Shown here: piece after piece, positions 44,841-55,607 of the stretch
Position numbering within the stretch: position 1 is the stretch's first letter
Layout: each line of letters starts with the position of its first letter
Source of the DNA: Aporrectodea caliginosa
Lineage: Eukaryota > Annelida > Clitellata > Crassiclitellata > Lumbricidae
Direction of reading: 5' to 3'
Length of the DNA stretch: 64,000 nt
Assembly: GCA_020284085.1 (NCBI GenBank)
Contig: JACEVL010000335.1
Location: 1,254,979-1,318,978, forward strand
The notes under the pieces: generated by a model
Told to the model about the DNA's origin: nothing
The model's input: the letters and a program-made list of their open reading frames with translations, nothing else
The model's database searches: none
Program-made: the position numbers and the translations under genes

Positions 44841-46196
44841 CAGGGCCGGCCTTAGCCTAAATGACGCCCCAAGCAAAATATACATTTGGCGCCCTCTGAC
44901 CCCCCACTCCACGGTCCACCCACGTCTCAATCCAATGATGAACCAGCCACATTATTACGTTCATCTGAGTTATTTGTAATTTTTTTGTCTTTTATTAGTA
45001 CAGTCAGGCCTGGATAATTTGAATTTTGTTGGGAATGGTAGAAAAGTAAAAAAAAAACTTCGAATTACCCACAAAAAATACTTAGGCTAGGCCTATTGCA
45101 AAAAAGATATTTCTTGACGTTATGAGAAATTTTCTTCTGCCTGTAGTTTTTCTCCATGAGGTTTCAGTTTATCAAAACAATAAGTCTGAAAGCAATTTAA
45201 GCAAAATGCCCGCAAAATAAATATATTACAAACGAATTACAAGCTGCAGTGCATGACTGGGTACTAACAATAACAGTTAAAGTAGTTTCAGTTTTGTTGA
45301 AATAGTTGGAATTGCCATCCTTTTTGCTTTTTGATATTAACTTCTGTTTCTTGTTTTTTCTTACAATTTTGAGCACCCTATAACTTCTGACGCTTCATAG
45401 AGTTTTACAGTAGCTTTACAGTAGCTTTGCTGTTCAGTTGTATAAAACCGTGTTTATTCTGTAATTTGTTTCCTGCTGCTGTTACAATAAAGATATCAAT
45501 CAATCAAATCAATCAAGATAAATTCTGTAAATTGATTTAGATATATTTAAGAAAACTTATTAAAAGGTAGATGTACAGATTTCTACAGATAAATTAACTT
45601 AACTAATGCAACTGCGATGTCTGCTCGGCAGTCAACAAATAAAGATAGACCTAAAGATTAAATATACAACAATATTTCTTCAATTGTTGGCATTCTCAGT
45701 CGAAAGATTTCACTATGTCAGCATCAGATTTACGGACGGTCAAGACTATTACAGACACAAACTCAATATGTTTCAGGTGCAATAAATCATTGAAGTTTTT
45801 TCTTTCTTTTACCGTGGCTGGCCTGGAAGCGCTCCTGAGTAGATTTCTTGAAGGTGCGCTATATAAATCTCCAGAATGAATGAATGAATGAATGAAACTA
45901 AAGAGCACAGACGCGCGTGAAATAGGCCTAGGCCTAATTGAATTTTAATCGCTAAAATAAATTTGTGCGGTATTGAAATTGAATTACTTGAAAAGGTGTA
46001 ATGAAATCAATTAGTATTTTAAATTTGTTCCATAATCGAAAGTTTTGAAATGAAAATAATCATTGTAATGAAAACAAATGGCTAAAAAAACTGAAAAACA
46101 TAAAACTGTTAAAGCAAATTTTTGTGAAAATGGCGCCCCCTAGATTTTGGCGTCCTAGGCAACTGCCTGCTTTGCCTGTGCCTAAGGCCGGCCCTG
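44841..46196. mobile_element. hAT transposon, 1356 bp, with 8-bp target duplication
   Basis: The left end is CAGGGCCGGCCTTAG and the right end CTAAGGCCGGCCCTG: perfect 15-bp inverted repeats, followed by GGCGCC motifs on both sides. Identical ATTGGTAC copies flank it (44833-44840 and 46197-46204). It has no transposase ORF. Nested inside are a LINE-like tail (AATAAAGATATCAATCAATC, about 45487) and an L2-type tail (45795-45895). Confidence 0.93.
45795..45895 (+). mobile_element. L2-type LINE 3' tail nested in the hAT element
   Basis: GAAGCGCTCCTGAGTAGA, then CTTGAAGGTGCGCTATATAA and a GAATGAATGAATGAATG tail. It is close to the copy at 24640-24745. Confidence 0.75.
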
Positions 46197-46375
46197 ATTG
46201 GTACCCCAACATTTTGGGCTGGAGGGTTCCGTATAGGCCCTACTGGAGGGTATTTTACCCACTGTCATACCAAGAAGAAACAATGCCCATTATTATTTTC
46301 TCGGAGCAAGGCATTCATTTGAGCCCTCAAGACTCAAAACAATTACATACTGGGTATGTCATCTTCATTGCCACT

Positions 46376-46452
<77 letters not shown>

Positions 46453-46553
46453 CATCATCATCATCATCACCACCACCACTACCACCACCACCACCACCAC
46501 CACCACTACCACCACTACCACCACTACCACCACCACCACCACCACCACCACCA
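46376..46553. repeat. CAT then CAC microsatellites
   Basis: About 25 CAT units (46376-46468) followed by CAC/CACTAC units (46469-46553). Confidence 0.95.
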
Positions 46554-46559
46554 GGCATG

Positions 46560-48537
46560 GTACATGAACGTTGCCATAGTTAATAATATGTTAACGCATA
46601 AATGTCTGTCTGTATGTCTGTTGTGAAGTCAACATTTCTGTTACGCGAGTCCGCCGTAGACGGATGAGTACCAGCCACTTCGATTACACAACTAACGCGG
46701 CCAGCGGACCGCACGACATTAGACGCATGGCGGGTCGGGGTAGGGGAGTGACTCGAGTCCGCCGTAGGCCACTTCGTTTACACAAGGGACAACGGCCGGG
46801 GGCCAAGTGGAATGTACAGTGGACACTGACAGACAGATGACACGCTTACGCAAAACTAGGACATCATCTATTCTAGGGAAGGGGGAGCCTGGAGGGGAGG
46901 AACGAGGAGGGAGAGGCAGAGGCAGGAGAGGGGAGGGAGGTGACGGTACGTTATGAAGGTGGTTTCAACCGTCTTAGGACGGGCAAACGGCTAGTAATTA
47001 ATTAAAAGTCACGAAGGGAACGATGCGAAATTTGGAATCCCCTACTTTCGAGACCTTTGTTACGCCACTTCCGCTGTCCATTTGAATGATTGTCACGCCC
47101 ACTGTTTGACCAACGTTGTCCAATATTGTCCTAATGTGTGTCCTTCTTCATCTACTTATAGATCCTCAAAAACGTGACATAAATATTCTTATTTTGAATA
47201 CCTGCTCTAATCTATCAGTAATCTATCAGTAATCTATATCAGTGCGATCATTCTAATGAGTGTGCTAAACACAGCCCACGACTGCGGCTCACTTTGTGGG
47301 AATCACGTACCTAAGAGCAATCATTCATTTCTTTAAAGTAGGCTAATTAAAGTATCAAGATTACCTTCTGTATGAGAATGATAGTGCTGGCTGAGGAACA
47401 GAACAGATGCAAAAAACAAATGGGAATACATTTTAAATATATTATGTTTATTGTTTAATAGTAAAGATACCGTTAACAACAAGTTTTAAGCGACCTTTTC
47501 TCGCTGCGATGCTCATTCAGCTATTATCGCAGTCACGAGACTCCAAATATAAACAAAAATACCCGGGTCAGATTTATATTAATAGGCCTAGATAGCAACG
47601 CCTCTGAGAGAGGCCTGCACGTCTGAAGCACGCTACAATGATAATATCTCCTTGGTAGATTCAACTCTAAATGATACAGTTGCTGCTTCCGCTTTGAAGC
47701 TAGTTCCTTCCTGTACAAAAGTTAGGCCAACTAAAATTAATAAACCACATTGATATCGACAAATGCAATTAGCGTAGGATATATAACATGGACTGTTAAC
47801 AGTAATACGTCGTGTTTAACAATAATTTGTTCCTCATACAAGTACTTGCTTTACTCAATCAGAGTTCGTCCAGTAGGTTTCATTCTTATCGCAGTAAATA
47901 GTAGACTTTTCTAAAGTAGCCTAACTGGGCTACTCAAGAAGGTATTAATATCGTATTATTATCGAAAACGATTACTAAGAGGTTTGAGCATAATTATATA
48001 GTTAGACAAAACAATTTATATCAATTTCACCTTGTTTACTACTAGGAACCCGAACTTAAGTCACAGAGGTGAAAACCAGTAGGATAACTTAATTACCTGC
48101 ACCGTGCCACAGTGACAGTGCCACCTTAAGCTGGCGCGCACTATATTACAGCGAAAAAGGCGGTATTAGGTATTATGATCCATGGTATTAGGCGAAATTA
48201 TAAGTAGGGTCCTAGATGCACTTGAACTTGCTAATGTAGCTGATGCGAAACTCCTTTTCTCCATATTACACAAACCAAGCATGTGCTTCACCAACACCTG
48301 CCTCCACTCCGACCCCTCTCCTTTCACCAATTAAGACCAACCACACACTCTCCCACCCAAATACAACTCTCAATTTATTCCCAGATCCTTATATAAAAAT
48401 ATTTGCTGGTTTATTAAAAAAATTCTAATAAACTTCATTATCCATTTTCACTCATGCTAGCATTTCTGCCTTTTTCAGATTGTTTTTCTCAGTAAAACGA
48501 ATATACTAGGCCTACTAGCACCAAAGATGTTAGAGCC
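46560..48537. other. intergenic, no gene recognised
   Basis: A GAGTCCGCCGTAG...CCACTTCG motif occurs twice (about 46650-46690 and 46755-46785), suggesting a decayed repeat. The rest is AT-rich and shows no coding signal. Confidence 0.5.
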
Positions 48538-48955
48538 GTTCTGTGCAGTGCGACCACTCTCCATTTTCTGAAATCCCAAGCTCGTGCCAGAAAATCCCAA
48601 GATTGGCCAAAAGTGTACCAATAAATCCCAAGTTACCCAAATGGAAATAGTTGTGATGAAATATGAAATGCGTTTTAACTTTTAACAATCACAGTTATTC
48701 ACAAAAATGCCTAGTTAAGAACTCACAAAGAAAAAACCGGAGCATAACATTGAATTAACAATGTTTACAGGTTACAATTATAATAAGGTCGTGGATAGAG
48801 TCACGCCCGACGTGAGCCGATACCTGGGACTAGAATCACGCCCGCCTCGCAATTGGTCAGTGCATGTCACATGATTGTGTGTACCTGAAACGAATCGACC
48901 GATAAACATTCCCGATTGCGGTGGAAGGTTGTTCACCATGTTTTCTAAAGACGAC

Positions 48956-48986
48956 ACTAACCCTAACCCTGACCCTAACCGACCCT
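48956..48986. repeat. CCCTAA telomere-like repeat (left)
   Basis: Four degenerate units (CTAACCCTAACCCTGACCCT, then AACCGACCCTC) lie immediately left of the LTR retrotransposon. A diverged relative is at 60506-60533. Confidence 0.7.
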
Positions 48987-49189
48987 CACGACGCCGTTTT
49001 ACCCGTCCCCGTTAGTTTTTTTAGGCTTTTTTGGGCCCAAGCCACTTCCGAGCCGTCCAACCCAAGCCCTGAGGTCTGCTCAAGCCCTTGCTCAAGCCCT
49101 TGACAAAGCAATCGATTGCTCAAGCCCAATTTTCAAGCCATTGCTCGACCCGTCAATTCAAGCCATTACTCGACCCGTCAAGCCAAGAG

Positions 49190-49612
49190 CCAAACCAAAG
49201 CCAAGCAGTGCCGAGCCAAACAAAGCCAAGCAGTGCCGAGCCCAACAAAGCCAAGCAGTGCCGAGCCCAACAAAGCCAAGCAGTGCCGAGCCAAACAAAG
49301 CCAAGCAGTGTCGAGCCCAACAAAGCCAAGCAGTGTCGAGCCACAAGCCAAGCAGTGCCGAGCCCAACAAAGCCAAGCAGTCGAGCCAAACAAAGCCAAG
49401 AGCCGAGCCCAACAAAGCCAAGCAGTGTCGAGCCAAACAAAGCCAAGCAGTGCCGAGCCAAACAAAGCCAAGCAGTGTCGAGCCAAACAAAGCCAAGCAG
49501 AGTCGAGCCAAACAAAGCCAAGCAGTGTCGAGCCAAACAAAGCCAAGCAGAGTCGAGCCAAACAAAGCCAAGCAGAGTCGAGCCAAACAAAGCCAGGCAG
49601 TGTCGAGCCCCG
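49190..49612 (+). repeat. 25-bp tandem array in U3 of the 5' LTR
   Basis: About 17 units of 25 bp share GCCAAGCAGTG and CGAGCC(A/C)AACAAA, some with deletions. The array lies just upstream of the TATA box. The 25-bp unit lacks stops, so it is open in several frames on both strands; those frames are artefacts. Confidence 0.93.
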
Positions 49613-49646
49613 CTGAGCCACTACCGGGCCATGCCGTCACGAAACC

Positions 49647-49654
49647 TATAAATA
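49647..49654 (+). promoter_or_regulatory. TATA box of the 5' LTR
   Basis: TATAAATA lies 35 bp after the tandem array; the same box is at 57195-57202 in the 3' LTR. Transcription would start about 25-30 bp downstream, defining the array as U3. Confidence 0.65.
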
Positions 49655-50117
49655 CTGTCGCACTTCTGAGTTGAACGGTCATATTTCTGGGTCATACTTC
49701 TGAGTTGGTCGGTCGAGTGTGAGAGATGATAATCTTCTGATATGGTGATATATTATCATCTTCTGATACGGACACGTTGATAGTACTGAAGTCGTCTGAA
49801 CGGAAGTCGTCTGAGCTGACACCGTCTGAGCTGAACTATCGGGGTATTGACACGCGTCTGAGCTGAACTGTTAAACGTACTGTCATACGTCTGAGTTGAA
49901 CGGTCATACTTCTGAGCTGAACTGTCGAACGTACTGAGCAAACCGTTTAGCTGAACTGTTGCATGTCTGCACTGAATGGACTCACTCGCTGACCTGAACA
50001 TGGACGGAAGAGCGTAGAAGAACTCACATTGAACTTGGCGAACTGAACGGCGGATCGGAAGAGTTACTCACACAGAACTTAAACTCTTGGGCGGTTGCCC
50101 CTTTCTTTTCATTTTCA

Positions 50118-50123
50118 AATAAA
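50118..50123 (+). promoter_or_regulatory. polyadenylation signal in the LTR
   Basis: AATAAA, repeated at 57666-57671 in the 3' LTR, where it would end the genomic transcript. Confidence 0.6.
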
Positions 50124-50258
50124 GTTGTGGTTTGGAAGATACTCTTGTATTTGTCAGTCACCTCTAGACCAGAGGTGCCGGGCCCCACGGAGCGCCGGGG
50201 GAAATTCGACTGCGGCCATAAAGATAGTCTAAAGCCCCCAAGTGACGAACGCTACAAC

Positions 50259-50276
50259 TGGTACCAGAAGTGGGGT
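50259..50276 (+). promoter_or_regulatory. primer-binding site, tRNA-Leu type
   Basis: TGGTACCAGAAGTGGGGT starts two bases after the LTR end. From memory of animal tRNA-Leu(UAA), whose 3' end pairs with TGGTACCAGGAGTGGGGT, this is one mismatch in 18. Confidence 0.65.
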
Positions 50277-50327
50277 ACCGGTTCTGGTTCTTCTGGATCT
50301 TCTACTTGAGCCACAAGCTTCGTGAAA

Positions 50328-53300
50328 ATGGACGCTGAAAGGACAATCGCATATACGCTGCTGGACGTCGCTGAGTCGCCACTAGGACGTCCTTCCTCGC
50401 ATTCGACGCCTGCAGCAGGGGAGAAGTCGAGAGCTGCTGAAAAGTTCCAAACCGATTCACAACAGTTCCTAGAAGGTATTGATTTCGACTCGCCCGGATC
50501 CGCTCCGGTCAGGAAGGCCGTGGCAATCGACCCACCAGCGACGGATCATGCCAGCATCCTGTACAGCTACCGTAAAACACACCTGAAGCCGGGAAAGTTT
50601 GATGGGACAGGTTCGTTAGAATCGTTCTTGGCACAATTTGAGGTATGCGCCAGGTACAATAAGTGGAACGGTGCTGATAAAGTAGACTTTCTCCGATGTG
50701 CGCTGGACAAAGCTGCTACCCAATTGCTGTGGGATTTCGGTTCTCGCGAAGACGTCACCTATGAAGAGCTCGTGGAAAGACTCCGCCAACGATACGGCAC
50801 GGAGGGGCAGGCCGAAACCTTTCGTGCACAATTGTATTATCGCAGACAGAGGGCTGACGAAAGCTTGAGCGACCTCCTTCACGACATCCGTCGGCTAGTA
50901 GTTCTTGCTTATCCGGTTCCATCCAGTGAAACCACCGAAATTGTCGCTCGGGACGCATTTCTTGAGGCGATACGAGATCGCGAACTTTCTCTAAAGGTGA
51001 GAGAGAGAGAACCGAAGACGATGGATGAAGCATACCGGATGGCTCTCCGTTTAGCCGCCTACCAACAGATGTCTGATGCTGACGATCGTAGGAGACCGAC
51101 CAATCGAGTTCGAACCACACAGGAGGGTGATGCCAACGTACAGCTCCAGAGGCAGCTGGACAGTTTCTTTGCTGCACAGAGAAAGTGGCAACAGGACCTG
51201 GAAGGGAGACTCTTTCACCAGTTCGGAGAACTCCAAACTTCCCCTCAACCAACTCGAGAGCCTAACCGTCGTGCCGATCCGGCGGGGAACAGTGAACGCA
51301 CCTTCACTTGCTTCAACTGCGGGAAGCCGGGCCATATCGCCCGCCGATGTCGTCAACCACGGATGCCGACCAGTCGTCCTGTAGCAGAAAATCTGACGGG
51401 AACAGCCAATCCTGACGCCGCCGAAGCTGTGGTCACCAACCATACTACCCGGGAACGAACGACAGCTTGTACCAACAATGCAATCTACATTCGGGCAATG
51501 GTCAATGGACGTTCTCGCCTCTGCCTCATCGATACTGGCTCGGAAGTGAGTATTATTCCCCTTGATTTTGTAGATGGGATAGAGTTACAGCCCAGCACCC
51601 GGGTCTTGATGGCCGCCAACGGTACCTCGATAAGAGTTAATGGGGAAATAGCGGTTCCACTGCAGGTTTGGAAAGGTTTCACCCTGGGGACCCGATTCCT
51701 GGTATCCGATCAAATTTATGAACCAATGTTGGGAATGGAGTGGTTAAGGTTCCATCGGGCCCGCATAGGTTTTGGAACGGGGGCATTATTCGTGGGTCGA
51801 AAGCGAATTCCCTTGGTAAAGGGGAATGGCTCCTCTTGGTGCCGACGTGTGGTAGTGGCAGAAGAGGTATTGGTGGCCCCAAGGTCGCAATGTGACGTGC
51901 CGTCCCGCATGCTGTATGGGAATTTGGCCTCTACGGCCCAAGCTTGGATCACTGAGACTACGGAAATGCTTCCAGGAGTTCATGTAGCCAGGGTAGTGAT
52001 TGAGGATGATGCCAATTTACTTCCGGTACGGGTAGTAAATCTCGGAAGGAACCCGGCTAGATTAGTCAAGGGCCAAGAAATAGGGGGTTTACATCCGGTG
52101 CAGATTACGGACGATGATGAAAAGACTGAAGGTAAGCCAAGTTTGCAGGAGACTCTCGCTGTGCAGGAGTTGGTAAAAGATCTTCCTCCGGACGTTCCCA
52201 TTCAGGCGAGAGAGAGGTTGACAGAATTGTTGTTGAAGTACCAGGATGTGTTTTCACTAGCGGAAAATGACCTCGGGAGGACAACCGTAAGTGAACATCG
52301 AATTGATACAGGGGGTGAAAAACCGGTTCGGCAACCCTTACGAAGGCAGCCACTTTCCTATCGAGTAGCCGTTGATCAGGAATTGGATAGGATGTTGAAG
52401 GCTGGTGTTATTGAACCTGCTTCTAGTGAGTGGGGGGCGAATGTAGTGTTGGCCAAAAAGAAGGATGGTACCTTGCGGTTTTGTATAGATTATCGACAGC
52501 TGAACGATAAGACTCGGAAGGATTCCTATCCTCTCCCTCGAATCGATGAATGTTTGGACGCACTCTCAGGAGCTGGGTGGTTCAGCACCCTGGATTTGCG
52601 TAGTGGCTATCACCAGGTGTCGATGAATCCCGATGATGCTGACAAAACTGCATTCGTAACCCGGAGAGGAGTTTTTCGTTGGAGAGTTATGCCTTTCGGA
52701 TTGTGTAATGCTCCAGCCACCTTTCAGAGATTGATGGACATCGTTCTCTCAGGGTTGAATTTCGAGTTATGTTTAGTCTACCTCGATGACGTCATTATCT
52801 TCAGCGAGTCCTGGGAACAACACTTAGAGCGAATGGAGCTGGTGTTCCAACGATTACGGGCTGCTGGTTTAAAGTTGAAACCCAGCAAGTGCCATCTGCT
52901 AAGACGGACTGTGGGATTCTTGGGACATGTAATTTCCTCCGAGGGAGTCGCAGTAGATCCTTCCAAGGTTGAAGAGGTGGTGTCGTGGCCTATTCCGCGA
53001 CGACTGAGGGATGTGCGGGCTTTCCTGGGATTGTGCGCATACTACAGAAAGTTCGTGCTGGGATTTTCCACAGTTGCCGCTCCCCTCTTTGCCTTGACCA
53101 AGAAAGGGGCGATCTTTCTATGGGATGACGACTGTCAGTCGGCTTTTGACAAACTGAAAGTAGCGCTAACAACGGCTCCAGTGTTAGGATTACCAGTAGA
53201 CGGCGCTGAGTATGTATTAGACTGTGACGCGTCTGATGTGGGGATAGGTGCGGTCCTATCACAGTGCATAGAGGGACAGGAAAAAGTCATCGCCTACGGA

Positions 53301-55085
53301 AGCCGGTTGTTCTCGGCAGCTGAGAAACACTACTGCATTACCAGGAAGGAATTACTAGCCGTTGTGCACTTCACGAAGGTTTACCGTCAATACTTGCTCG
53401 GTGGACATTTTATTGTCCGTACCGACCATGCCGCCTTGAAGTGGCTTCAGAAAACACCGGAACCAATAGGTCAGCAGGGCAGGTGGTTAGAAAGACTGGC
53501 CGAGTTTGATTTTGAGGTCGTCCATCGCCCGGGACGTAAACACGGAAATGCAGACGCGCTATCGCGGAAATTTTGTCGTCAGTGTGGAGAGTCCTATGAG
53601 CAATCAGAAATGGCACGGGCCTGTGAAGTAGTAGAGGTTACACAGGTAGATGAAGCCAGCCCGAACAGAGATTTGGCCGCGGCCCAACGAGCCGATCCTG
53701 ATCTAAATACTGTGATAAATTGGCTGGAGGGTGGTGCTGAAGGGTGCGACTTACAAGCAATTCTGTATGAAGGTGAGTCAGTAAAGATGTACTGGTGCCA
53801 GAGAGACTCTCTTTATATGGAAAACGGCTTAGCTTATCGAAAGATCCCGGATGGCACCGTACAAGTTTTGGTGCCCAAATCTTTGAAGAAAGAATTCCTG
53901 AAAATTGCTCATACCGGCATCACAGGGGGTCATCTAGGAGTTAGGCGAACTCGACTACAGGTTCGCCGACGTGCATTCTGGGTAGGTTGGTCGGCTGATG
54001 TTAGGCGATATTGTCGGCAGTGTCCTACCTGCTGCCAGTACTGGCGTGGTCGACCACCCAGGCAAGGGCCTTTGCAACCAGTTCCATGTGGTGAACCGTG
54101 GGAGAGGCTTAGTTTGGACATCACTGGGCCCCATCCCAGGAGCAAGAAGGGATATGTGTACATCCTGACTGTAATGGATAATTTTTCTAAGTTTGTTGAA
54201 GCCGTACCCATGGCTAATCAGGAGGCAACAACCGTGGCCAAAGCCTTGGTAGAAACTGTGATAGTACGGTATGGGGCACCTCTACAGATCTTGACAGATC
54301 AGGGAAGGAATTTTGAAGGAAACTTGTTCCAGGAGGTCTGCAAACTGTTAGAGATTGACAAAGTGAAAACGTCGAGCTATCACCCCAGTGGAAATGGCCT
54401 TATTGAGCGTTTTCATCGAACGCTCAATGCCATGCTTGGTAAGATAATGAGTGTTCACCAACGTGATTGGGATGAGTATCTTCCATATGTGATGGCGGCT
54501 TACCGGGCATCAAGTCATGAAACGACAGGGTTCTCTCCAAATTTCCTTGTCTTCGGGCGAGAAAACCGGGCTCCGTTGGATTTAGTTTACGGTCGTCCGA
54601 CCGAGCTGAACGGGGAGAACACAACCTATTCGGTCTATGTAGAAGGACTTGCAGAAAGATTTGAGAATGCCTATCAGATGGTGCGTCAGAACTTGAAGGT
54701 AGCTGCGGAACGACGCAAGCACAGCTACGACTTGCGTGTGAGGCCTGCCAAATTTGTAGAGGGTGATTGGGCGTGGTACTATACACCGCGAAGGTTTAAA
54801 GGGCGTACACCGAAATGGGACAAGAACTACACAGGTCCTTTTATGATTCTACGCGCGTGTGGCCCAGTAAACTTCCTGATTCAACGCTCGCAGAAATCGA
54901 AACCTTTCGTGGTTCATGTCGATAAGTTGCGATTATGTCATGGACGGACCAGAGGAAGTTGGGAGCCGGATGCAGTTGATGCTCCGTTGGATGCCAGCGT
55001 TCAGGCTGACCGTATGGGATCGGACATGCCGCTGATGGAACGGCCCCGCCGCATGCGACGTAGGCCGCTCCGTTACACGGAGTAG
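50328..55085 (+). CDS. Ty3/gypsy Gag-Pol polyprotein, intact
   Basis: A 1585-residue single-frame Gag-Pol with no internal stop or frameshift. The start is the first ATG after the primer site (MDAERTIAYTL). The gag capsid-like region is at about residues 85-250, with a CCHC knuckle CFNCGKPGHIARRC from C328. The aspartic protease has DTGS at 402-405. Reverse transcriptase has LDLRSGYHQV and catalytic YLDD at 818-821. RNase H starts DCDASDVGIG with D965. Integrase has an HHCC zinc site (H1195, H1202, C1232, C1235) and the DDE triad D1264, D1324, E1360 (35 residues between the last two). The tail is basic (RPRRMRRRPLRYTE); no chromodomain is evident. A fused Gag-Pol without frameshift is seen in several Ty3/gypsy lineages. 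The element may be competent, at least by sequence. Confidence 0.96.
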   Translation: MDAERTIAYTLLDVAESPLGRPSSHSTPAAGEKSRAAEKFQTDSQQFLEGIDFDSPGSAPVRKAVAIDPPATDHASILYSYRKTHLKPGKFDGTGSLESFLAQFEVCARYNKWNGADKVDFLRCALDKAATQLLWDFGSREDVTYEELVERLRQRYGTEGQAETFRAQLYYRRQRADESLSDLLHDIRRLVVLAYPVPSSETTEIVARDAFLEAIRDRELSLKVREREPKTMDEAYRMALRLAAYQQMSDADDRRRPTNRVRTTQEGDANVQLQRQLDSFFAAQRKWQQDLEGRLFHQFGELQTSPQPTREPNRRADPAGNSERTFTCFNCGKPGHIARRCRQPRMPTSRPVAENLTGTANPDAAEAVVTNHTTRERTTACTNNAIYIRAMVNGRSRLCLIDTGSEVSIIPLDFVDGIELQPSTRVLMAANGTSIRVNGEIAVPLQVWKGFTLGTRFLVSDQIYEPMLGMEWLRFHRARIGFGTGALFVGRKRIPLVKGNGSSWCRRVVVAEEVLVAPRSQCDVPSRMLYGNLASTAQAWITETTEMLPGVHVARVVIEDDANLLPVRVVNLGRNPARLVKGQEIGGLHPVQITDDDEKTEGKPSLQETLAVQELVKDLPPDVPIQARERLTELLLKYQDVFSLAENDLGRTTVSEHRIDTGGEKPVRQPLRRQPLSYRVAVDQELDRMLKAGVIEPASSEWGANVVLAKKKDGTLRFCIDYRQLNDKTRKDSYPLPRIDECLDALSGAGWFSTLDLRSGYHQVSMNPDDADKTAFVTRRGVFRWRVMPFGLCNAPATFQRLMDIVLSGLNFELCLVYLDDVIIFSESWEQHLERMELVFQRLRAAGLKLKPSKCHLLRRTVGFLGHVISSEGVAVDPSKVEEVVSWPIPRRLRDVRAFLGLCAYYRKFVLGFSTVAAPLFALTKKGAIFLWDDDCQSAFDKLKVALTTAPVLGLPVDGAEYVLDCDASDVGIGAVLSQCIEGQEKVIAYGSRLFSAAEKHYCITRKELLAVVHFTKVYRQYLLGGHFIVRTDHAALKWLQKTPEPIGQQGRWLERLAEFDFEVVHRPGRKHGNADALSRKFCRQCGESYEQSEMARACEVVEVTQVDEASPNRDLAAAQRADPDLNTVINWLEGGAEGCDLQAILYEGESVKMYWCQRDSLYMENGLAYRKIPDGTVQVLVPKSLKKEFLKIAHTGITGGHLGVRRTRLQVRRRAFWVGWSADVRRYCRQCPTCCQYWRGRPPRQGPLQPVPCGEPWERLSLDITGPHPRSKKGYVYILTVMDNFSKFVEAVPMANQEATTVAKALVETVIVRYGAPLQILTDQGRNFEGNLFQEVCKLLEIDKVKTSSYHPSGNGLIERFHRTLNAMLGKIMSVHQRDWDEYLPYVMAAYRASSHETTGFSPNFLVFGRENRAPLDLVYGRPTELNGENTTYSVYVEGLAERFENAYQMVRQNLKVAAERRKHSYDLRVRPAKFVEGDWAWYYTPRRFKGRTPKWDKNYTGPFMILRACGPVNFLIQRSQKSKPFVVHVDKLRLCHGRTRGSWEPDAVDAPLDASVQADRMGSDMPLMERPRRMRRRPLRYTE

Positions 55086-55607
55086 AAAGATTCGCGGCCT
55101 AGTGTATACGTGGAGTGAATGTAGTCCATTCGCCCTGCGTGGGGATGAGAAAGTTTTTGAAACGGCCTTGTCGTTGACTGGTTAGATTGGAAGAAAGAAA
55201 GGAATTTCAGTCATGGTTTATGCATAGAGGAAGTTCTGCGTGAAAAAGAAAGAAATAATTTGTGCAGGATTTTGACGGAACGGCCTCGTGTTAAACTCTG
55301 CTCGTAACCGAAATTCTACGTGAAAGAATATATTTATTTTTTTTCTGAAGAAGGGCCGTGGATAATTAATGGAACAGCCTTGTTGAGAAGTGAACATTTC
55401 AGTTCTGACTGATTAAGCTGTGAAGGCGGTTTTATCTAGTGTTAAGAATTTTTCTTGGAATGGCCTTGCTGTTGGCCAGTAATTACTGACGTCATAAGGC
55501 TCAAATGACGTAAACTGTTAATGAGTAAGTTGAAAAAGTTCAGTTGAAATTAAATTGAGTTGGTTAGCTAAAAGACAAAAGTTGATTTAAAAATTTGATT
55601 ACAAGTA
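55086..55607 (+). repeat. pol-ORF3 spacer with four spaced GGAACGGCCTTG motifs
   Basis: GGAACGGCCTTGT-like motifs occur near 55159, 55277, 55368 and 55456, about 90-120 bp apart. Related sequence sits between them (TTCTGCGTGAAAAAGAAAG and TTCTACGTGAAAGAATAT). This looks like a degenerate tandem array of about 100-bp units. A possible splice acceptor, TTTGATTACAAG, lies just before the next ORF. Confidence 0.6.

Larger units (their letters stand above)
48996..50256 (+). repeat. 5' LTR
   Basis: About 1261 bp, ending CGAACGCTACA. It matches 56593-57800. The outer end starts GTTTTACCCG, where the 3' LTR has TGTAGC in front, so the first six bases are replaced by flank (GACGCC). It contains a T-rich start, CAAGCCCTTGCT units, the 25-bp array, a TATA box, TCTGAGCTGAAC repeats and a polyadenylation signal. 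Confidence 0.92.

Noticed and set aside
46327..46583. Val/Gly/Asp/Ser homopolymer frames
   Set aside because: CAT/CAC microsatellite artefacts.
49088..49674. Long Gln/Ser/Lys/Pro-rich and Leu/Trp/Cys-rich open frames (166-187 codons) on both strands in the LTR
   Set aside because: They are translations of the 25-bp tandem repeat, which lacks stops in several frames; the same happens in the 3' LTR.
51051..51443. Open frames on the minus strand and other frames across gag-pol (50567-54786)
   Set aside because: Shadows of the intact polyprotein; no independent motifs.
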